Shown: in pieces, positions 33,617 to 37,462 of the stretch
Layout: each line of letters begins with the position of its first letter
Position numbering within the stretch: the first letter of the stretch is position 1
Source: Rikenella microfusus
Lineage (GTDB): Bacteria > Bacteroidota > Bacteroidia > Bacteroidales > DYQK01
NCBI GenBank assembly: GCA_020719385.1
Contig: DYQK01000018.1
Location: 1-37,462, forward strand
DNA: 37,462 nucleotides
Reading direction: 5' to 3'
Position numbers and translations under genes: made by a program
Notes under the pieces: generated by a model
What the model was told of the DNA's origin: nothing
The model's input: only the letters and a program-made list of their open reading frames with translations
Databases searched by the model: none

Positions 33617-34408
33617 TCAAAGTTTTTCGATTTCCTCAAGCGAAAGTTCTGTGTATTTTGCGATAATCTCGAGATTACAACCATCTACTTTCATTTTTGT
33701 TGCAATTTCGCGCTTGATTTCTGCATCGTACACTTTTCTCGCACTCTTGGCTGCCTCGCGATTTTTCCCAAGAGTACGAATTTCAACACCGATGTTGTCC
33801 TCGATAATTGTGTTAACCGTCTCGCGAATGCCTTCATTTTTCAAGTTTACTTGATAATTCTTCGGATGATGAATCGATTCATAAATCAAATTTAACCAAT
33901 CTCGCACAGGGACAGGCGTTTTCGCAGTTATGTAATTTGGATTTAAACAAATTAATTTATGGTTGAAAAGCGGTAACTCGATTCCATCGTCTGTAAAAAA
34001 ATTTGTTTTGTGAACTAAAATGTCATTTTTCAACAACATTCCATTTTTATCTCGCACAACATACGGCTCGGTGATAACAACAATGGTATAAACCGTTTTT
34101 TCGATTTTATACTCGCGAGAATTTTTCCGCTGCTCCGCAAGAGCCATATTGTGATACAACAAAAAACGGTCTAAATTATAATCATAATCGACTTTTTGAA
34201 TCTCAATAATGATTCTTTTGTCAATTGTTTCGGCATAAATATCGTATTTGAAATTGATAAAACCAATTTTGGGTGAAAAACGTTTTTCCGTATCAATTTT
34301 CCCCACCTCAACATCGATGCCGAGAATGTCTTTCACAAAACATTTAAAAATTTTGCGTCTTGTGAAGGCTCTTTTGAAATAAACTTCGTTGTCAAGATTC
34401 AATAACAT
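33617..34408 (-). CDS. Rpn family PD-(D/E)XK nuclease / putative transposase (second copy type)
   Basis: A 263-residue protein beginning with a LDNEVYFKRAF start, a second subtype of the Bacteroidetes PD-(D/E)XK 'transposase' family. The core residues D56 (KYDIYAE) and E69-x-Q71 (IIIEIQKVDYD) are in place, followed by NLDRFLLYHNMALAEQ. The C-terminus has IAKYTELSLEEIEKL, nearly the same tail as the gene at 25182. A TATCTTTG box precedes it and a terminator follows, so it is a self-contained transcription unit between unrelated envelope genes. Its nuclease activity is inferred from homology only. Confidence 0.85.
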   Translation of the reverse strand: MLLNLDNEVYFKRAFTRRKIFKCFVKDILGIDVEVGKIDTEKRFSPKIGFINFKYDIYAETIDKRIIIEIQKVDYDYNLDRFLLYHNMALAEQRKNSREYKIEKTVYTIVVITEPYVVRDKNGMLLKNDILVHKTNFFTDDGIELPLFNHKLICLNPNYITAKTPVPVRDWLNLIYESIHHPKNYQVNLKNEGIRETVNTIIEDNIGVEIRTLGKNREAAKSARKVYDAEIKREIATKMKVDGCNLEIIAKYTELSLEEIEKL

Positions 34409-34422
34409 AGAAAAATTTTTTG

Positions 34423-34430
34423 CAAAGATA
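34423..34430 (-). promoter_or_regulatory. -7 element for the second Rpn-like gene
   Basis: TATCTTTG on the minus strand (34430-34423) lies 14 bases before the ATG at 34408 and only 5 bases beyond the pbpC stop at 34436. The -33 equivalent reads ATTG at 22 bases. Confidence 0.4.
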
Positions 34431-34435
34431 CAAAA

Positions 34436-36823
34436 TTAATTTCTTTTTTTGTCAATAATCTCGAAATATCGAGAAATTTTTTCACCAAATTCATCAATTA
34501 AGGTTAAAGTATGAACACCTTTTGGCAGTTGAACAGCAATTTGATGAAAATCTTTTGTTTCTCCAACATATTTATCATCAACATGCCAAAAAATTGTCGT
34601 ATTGGGTTTGCGATGTATTGCTTCGAAAACGGTTTTCCCCTCTCTGCCTGTCAATTCTGTCGGTAAATAAATTTGCGAATTCGATTCGGGATATAAAATA
34701 TCAATATTATGTGTTGAAATTTTCGAAGTTAAACAATCTTCACGAAACGGCGGCACAGAAACATAATTGGAATGCTTCGGTTTATAATAAAATTCCATAA
34801 CAGGCGGCAAAATAAACCAAACTTTATTTTCAATATTCTCAATATTTTCGCAATCTGAACTCACTTGAAACTTTAAACTTTTATCTAAATGAATAATTTT
34901 ATGATAAGGACACAACGCAAATTGTTCACCTGCTTGCGAAACCGTTTTTTTCACTCTTTCGGGACAAATATTGCTTGCCCTGTAACCACTTTCTTTACAA
35001 ATCTCGACATTTTTCAAATCGTCAAAAGGAATATTGAACCAATCTTGCGAAACAGGAAGGTACGAAAAAATATCAAATAAAATCGGTGCCGCAACTTTTA
35101 TTCCGACTAAATTCGGTCTTCCCTCGCCGTCTGCGTTTCCGACCCAAACGCCGACAACATATTTTGGAGTAACACCAACTGCCCAAGCATCGCGAAAACC
35201 AAAACTTGTTCCTGTTTTCCACGCAATTTTTTGCGAAGACGAAAACATCTCCCAATCGCCTTCCTCCTCAGGACGCTCAACATCAACTAACGCATTGAAA
35301 GTCAAATAAATTGCTCCTGCAGAAAAAAATGAACTTTTATTTAACTCTTTCAAAGGTTTTTTTCGTTTTACTTTTATAGAATCGAAAAAATATTGCGGAG
35401 AAAAATAATCGTTCCTGTCATACAAACCGCTATTTTGTGAGAAATGTTGCAAACTTCGCGCCATGGACGCATAAATTCCGACTAAATCCCACAATTTACA
35501 CTCGCAACCACCCAAAATCAACGACAAACCATAATGCTCCGAAGGTTTTGTTACGCTTGTTAGTCCAACTTGTTTCAAAAGATAATGAAATTTTGCGACA
35601 CCAAAATTCTGCAACATTTTTACGGCAGGCACATTCAAAGATTTCGCTAACGCTCTTTTGGCAGGCACTGCACCTTCAAAACTGCGACTAAAATTTTGCG
35701 GTCTATAACTTCCGAGATAAGTCGGCACGTCAGGAATCAACATTTCAGGCAAAATCTCTCCCGAAGAAAGCATCGCAGCGTACAAAAACGGCTTCAAAAC
35801 ACTTCCCGAACTTCTATCGGACACAATTACGTCAACATTATTGCAATGATTTCTCGCAGAATCCTCAAAATTGATATTTCCAACATAACTCAAAACATTT
35901 CCATTTTCGACTTCAACAACCAAAACGGCAGCGTTAAATATTCCATTTCCCGACAAATGGCGATAATGTTTCGAAAGTGTGTGAATAATTTGTGTTTGTA
36001 AATTTTTATCTAACGTAGTTTTTATCAATGAGTTACGTGGTTTTTCTTTTTGACTTCGAACCAAAAGATGCGAAGCAAAATTAGGAAATTCCTTCGGCGA
36101 TTCGGGCAAAGATTCAGAAATTGCCAAATCATAGGTTTCTCTGTCGAAAATTTGGTTTTCGAAAAGTTTTTTCAACAAAGAATTTCTCTTTTCAAGTAAT
36201 AAAGTACGATTTTTACTTAAATGAATCAAAGACGGACTATTCGGCAAAACCGCTAACATCGCACTTTCCGCCCAAGACAAATCCGAACTTTTTCTCCCAA
36301 AATATCGCCAAGAAGCGGTTTCGAGACCGACAATATTTCCCCCAAAAGGTGCGTAAGAAGCATAAAAACTCAAAATTTCCTGTTTCGAGTACGAAAATTC
36401 CAACCGAGATGCCAAAATTATCTCAAAAATTTTTTCCAAAAAAGTACGTTTTTGACCTCGCATCAGTCGAATGACTTGCATCGTTAAAGTGCTTCCGCCG
36501 CTAACAATTTTCCCTTCAGAAATATTTTGATAAGTTGCCCGCAAAAGTGCGAAAATATCGAAACCCAAATGCGAATAAAAACGTTTGTCTTCGAAATGAA
36601 TGATTGCCGTAGCAAATTTTGTCGGAACATTTTTGAGTTGCGGAAAACGCCATTGACCGTCTGCGGCAATGTGTGCGTCAAGCAAATCACCGTTTTTGTC
36701 CAACAAAACCGTGCTGACAGGCAAATTAAACAATTTCGAAGGCAAACAAAAAATATATGCCGCAACAAAAATCAACAAAATTGCGATAACAATTTTTTTC
36801 TTGCGGCTAAGATGAAACGACAT
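34436..36823 (-). CDS. pbpC: Penicillin-binding protein 1C
   Basis: A 795-residue class A penicillin-binding protein: N-terminal anchor helix (about 9-28), a GT51 glycosyltransferase domain (about 45-215, catalytic E78 in HFEDKRFYSHLG), a transpeptidase domain with S341-x-x-K344 (GSVLKPF), SLN (in AKSLNVPAV) and K536-T-G-T539, and a C-terminal BiPBP_C domain (about 705-790, FEAIHRKPNTTIFW). The last domain marks PbpC. It builds and cross-links peptidoglycan, with partly redundant roles. It starts 10 bases downstream of the lipoprotein gene and is probably co-transcribed. The alpha-2-macroglobulin gene, its frequent neighbour, is elsewhere in the window. Confidence 0.93.
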   Translation of the reverse strand: MSFHLSRKKKIVIAILLIFVAAYIFCLPSKLFNLPVSTVLLDKNGDLLDAHIAADGQWRFPQLKNVPTKFATAIIHFEDKRFYSHLGFDIFALLRATYQNISEGKIVSGGSTLTMQVIRLMRGQKRTFLEKIFEIILASRLEFSYSKQEILSFYASYAPFGGNIVGLETASWRYFGRKSSDLSWAESAMLAVLPNSPSLIHLSKNRTLLLEKRNSLLKKLFENQIFDRETYDLAISESLPESPKEFPNFASHLLVRSQKEKPRNSLIKTTLDKNLQTQIIHTLSKHYRHLSGNGIFNAAVLVVEVENGNVLSYVGNINFEDSARNHCNNVDVIVSDRSSGSVLKPFLYAAMLSSGEILPEMLIPDVPTYLGSYRPQNFSRSFEGAVPAKRALAKSLNVPAVKMLQNFGVAKFHYLLKQVGLTSVTKPSEHYGLSLILGGCECKLWDLVGIYASMARSLQHFSQNSGLYDRNDYFSPQYFFDSIKVKRKKPLKELNKSSFFSAGAIYLTFNALVDVERPEEEGDWEMFSSSQKIAWKTGTSFGFRDAWAVGVTPKYVVGVWVGNADGEGRPNLVGIKVAAPILFDIFSYLPVSQDWFNIPFDDLKNVEICKESGYRASNICPERVKKTVSQAGEQFALCPYHKIIHLDKSLKFQVSSDCENIENIENKVWFILPPVMEFYYKPKHSNYVSVPPFREDCLTSKISTHNIDILYPESNSQIYLPTELTGREGKTVFEAIHRKPNTTIFWHVDDKYVGETKDFHQIAVQLPKGVHTLTLIDEFGEKISRYFEIIDKKRN

Positions 36824-36832
36824 TTTGCGAGA

Positions 36833-37333
36833 TTATTGCAGTTTAAATTTATATTCGTCTGCGAATTCTTGCTGCACTTTTTTAAAATTTTCCAATTCTG
36901 CGTCCATTTTCTTTTTTGCCTCGATGTACAATTTTTCAACTTTTTTTGTATCCTCATCAGAGAGTTTATTTTCAACATACAATTTATAAAGTCGAATCAT
37001 TTCGGAATGTTCATTTTCGATGGAAGATTTATAAACGGCAAAAAGTTTCAAAGCAGCATCTTTTAACGATGAATTTCTGTCGAAATTAGACATTTTTTTC
37101 ACCGAATCGGTAGAATTTATCACTTGAGAAATAACAAGTTTATAAGACTTGTCCATCTCGGAGGGAATATATTTTGCGTAAGTATTATTTAACGCATCAA
37201 TTTTTCCAATAATCGCAACTTGTTGATTTACAATGAGATTGTTGTACGCAACGGCATCAGAAGGATTTGGTTTGCAACTCAAAAAATAAATTGCCACAAA
37301 CAAAAGAGACAAAAAAGATAAACAATTTTTCAT
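36833..37333 (-). CDS. Small lipoprotein, function unknown
   Basis: A 166-residue lipoprotein: signal peptide with lipobox ending FLSC (C20), then a mostly helical, charged mature part with a Lys/Glu-rich coiled-coil-like C-terminus (about 115-166). It may belong to the LIC11966-type surface protein group, but I recognise it only by general features and would not assign a function. It lies 9 bases upstream of pbpC on the same strand and shares the promoter-like element at 37363, so it may be linked to peptidoglycan or the outer membrane. The start ATG at 37333 is the obvious choice, because of the signal peptide. Confidence 0.8.
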   Translation of the reverse strand: MKNCLSFLSLLFVAIYFLSCKPNPSDAVAYNNLIVNQQVAIIGKIDALNNTYAKYIPSEMDKSYKLVISQVINSTDSVKKMSNFDRNSSLKDAALKLFAVYKSSIENEHSEMIRLYKLYVENKLSDEDTKKVEKLYIEAKKKMDAELENFKKVQQEFADEYKFKLQ

Positions 37334-37362
37334 ATCAAAAAAAAATTAATAAAAAAATTTCG

Positions 37363-37370
37363 CAAAGATA
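37363..37370 (-). promoter_or_regulatory. -7 element for the lipoprotein-pbpC unit
   Basis: On the minus strand TATCTTTG (37370-37363) matches TAnnTTTG and lies 29 bases before the ATG at 37333. No TTTG is seen at the expected distance upstream. Confidence 0.45.
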
Positions 37371-37389
37371 ATTCTTTTTCAGTGAATTA

Positions 37390-37462
37390 CCCCTTTGCTG
37401 CTGAGAAAGGGGCTTCTTAGCATTGTGCCAAGAACTTTTCTTGGTTCTTCGATAGTATGCTA
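37390..37462. other. Cluster of alternative hairpins at the window edge
   Basis: Several stems overlap and exclude each other: CCCCTTT (37390-37396) with AAAGGGG (37406-37412); GCTGAGAA (37400-37407) with TTCTTAGC (37414-37421, one G-T pair); CCAAGAA (37428-37434) with TTCTTGG (37438-37444); and TAGCAT (37418-37423) with ATGCTA (37457-37462). The segment is more GC-rich than the rest of the intergenic DNA and continues past the window. It has no T tract, so it is not an obvious terminator. It could be a mobile-element end, a structured RNA or a repeat. Confidence 0.45.

Noticed and set aside
37418-37462. tRNA gene at the right edge
   Set aside because: Although hairpin-rich, there is no acceptor/T-loop/anticodon arrangement that fits a cloverleaf.

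Overview
The window is an AT-rich (roughly one third G+C by eye), gene-dense stretch of a Bacteroidota (Bacteroidetes) chromosome, most plausibly an uncultured or host-associated member. Clues are the recurring promoter element TAnnTTTG, often with an upstream TTTG about 19-22 bases away; the near absence of Shine-Dalgarno sequences; and families typical of the phylum: a two-component-type beta-propeller fused to a SpoIIE phosphatase, WG and YwqK repeat proteins, DUF2851, a TonB receptor, alpha-2-macroglobulin with PbpC, and several Rpn-type PD-(D/E)XK 'transposase' proteins. No rRNA, tRNA, CRISPR array or complete insertion sequence was recognised.

Layout. Bases 1-746 (minus) hold the start of a coiled-coil PD-(D/E)XK protein, divergent from a plus-strand run covering 875-22538. 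That run contains a class V aminotransferase overlapping an LptF/LptG permease; a signalling block (propeller/Y_Y_Y/SpoIIE phosphatase, a membrane zinc-ribbon protein, a PflX-like radical SAM protein, a nucleotidyltransferase stub, a receiver-histidine kinase protein, and a Rel/SpoT protein with a decayed hydrolase half); a WG-repeat protein; a secreted FecR-like protein and a CHASE2-like membrane protein; a class I/II aminotransferase; and a 1854-residue alpha-2-macroglobulin with an intact thioester motif.

From 22.6 kb the minus strand dominates: DUF2851 overlapping aroA, an Rpn-like nuclease, a TonB receptor and a 5'-nucleotidase C-terminal lipoprotein (both interrupted by frameshifts of one base), an LtaS-like sulfatase-fold membrane enzyme, a second Rpn-like gene, pbpC and a small lipoprotein. 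Only an isolated pstA and a YwqK-repeat gene lie on the plus strand here. The last 70 bases form a cluster of alternative hairpins.

Themes: envelope maintenance (LptF/G, A2M, PbpC, LtaS-like enzyme, TonB receptor), stress and environmental signalling (SpoIIE, histidine kinase, Rel, CHASE2), and signs of genome decay or mobility (three Rpn-type genes, a truncated nucleotidyltransferase, an orphan pstA, two adjacent frameshifted surface genes). I do not see a clearly new defence or biosynthetic system. The best candidates for something undescribed are the FecR-like/CHASE2 pair and the SpoIIE-to-Rel block.
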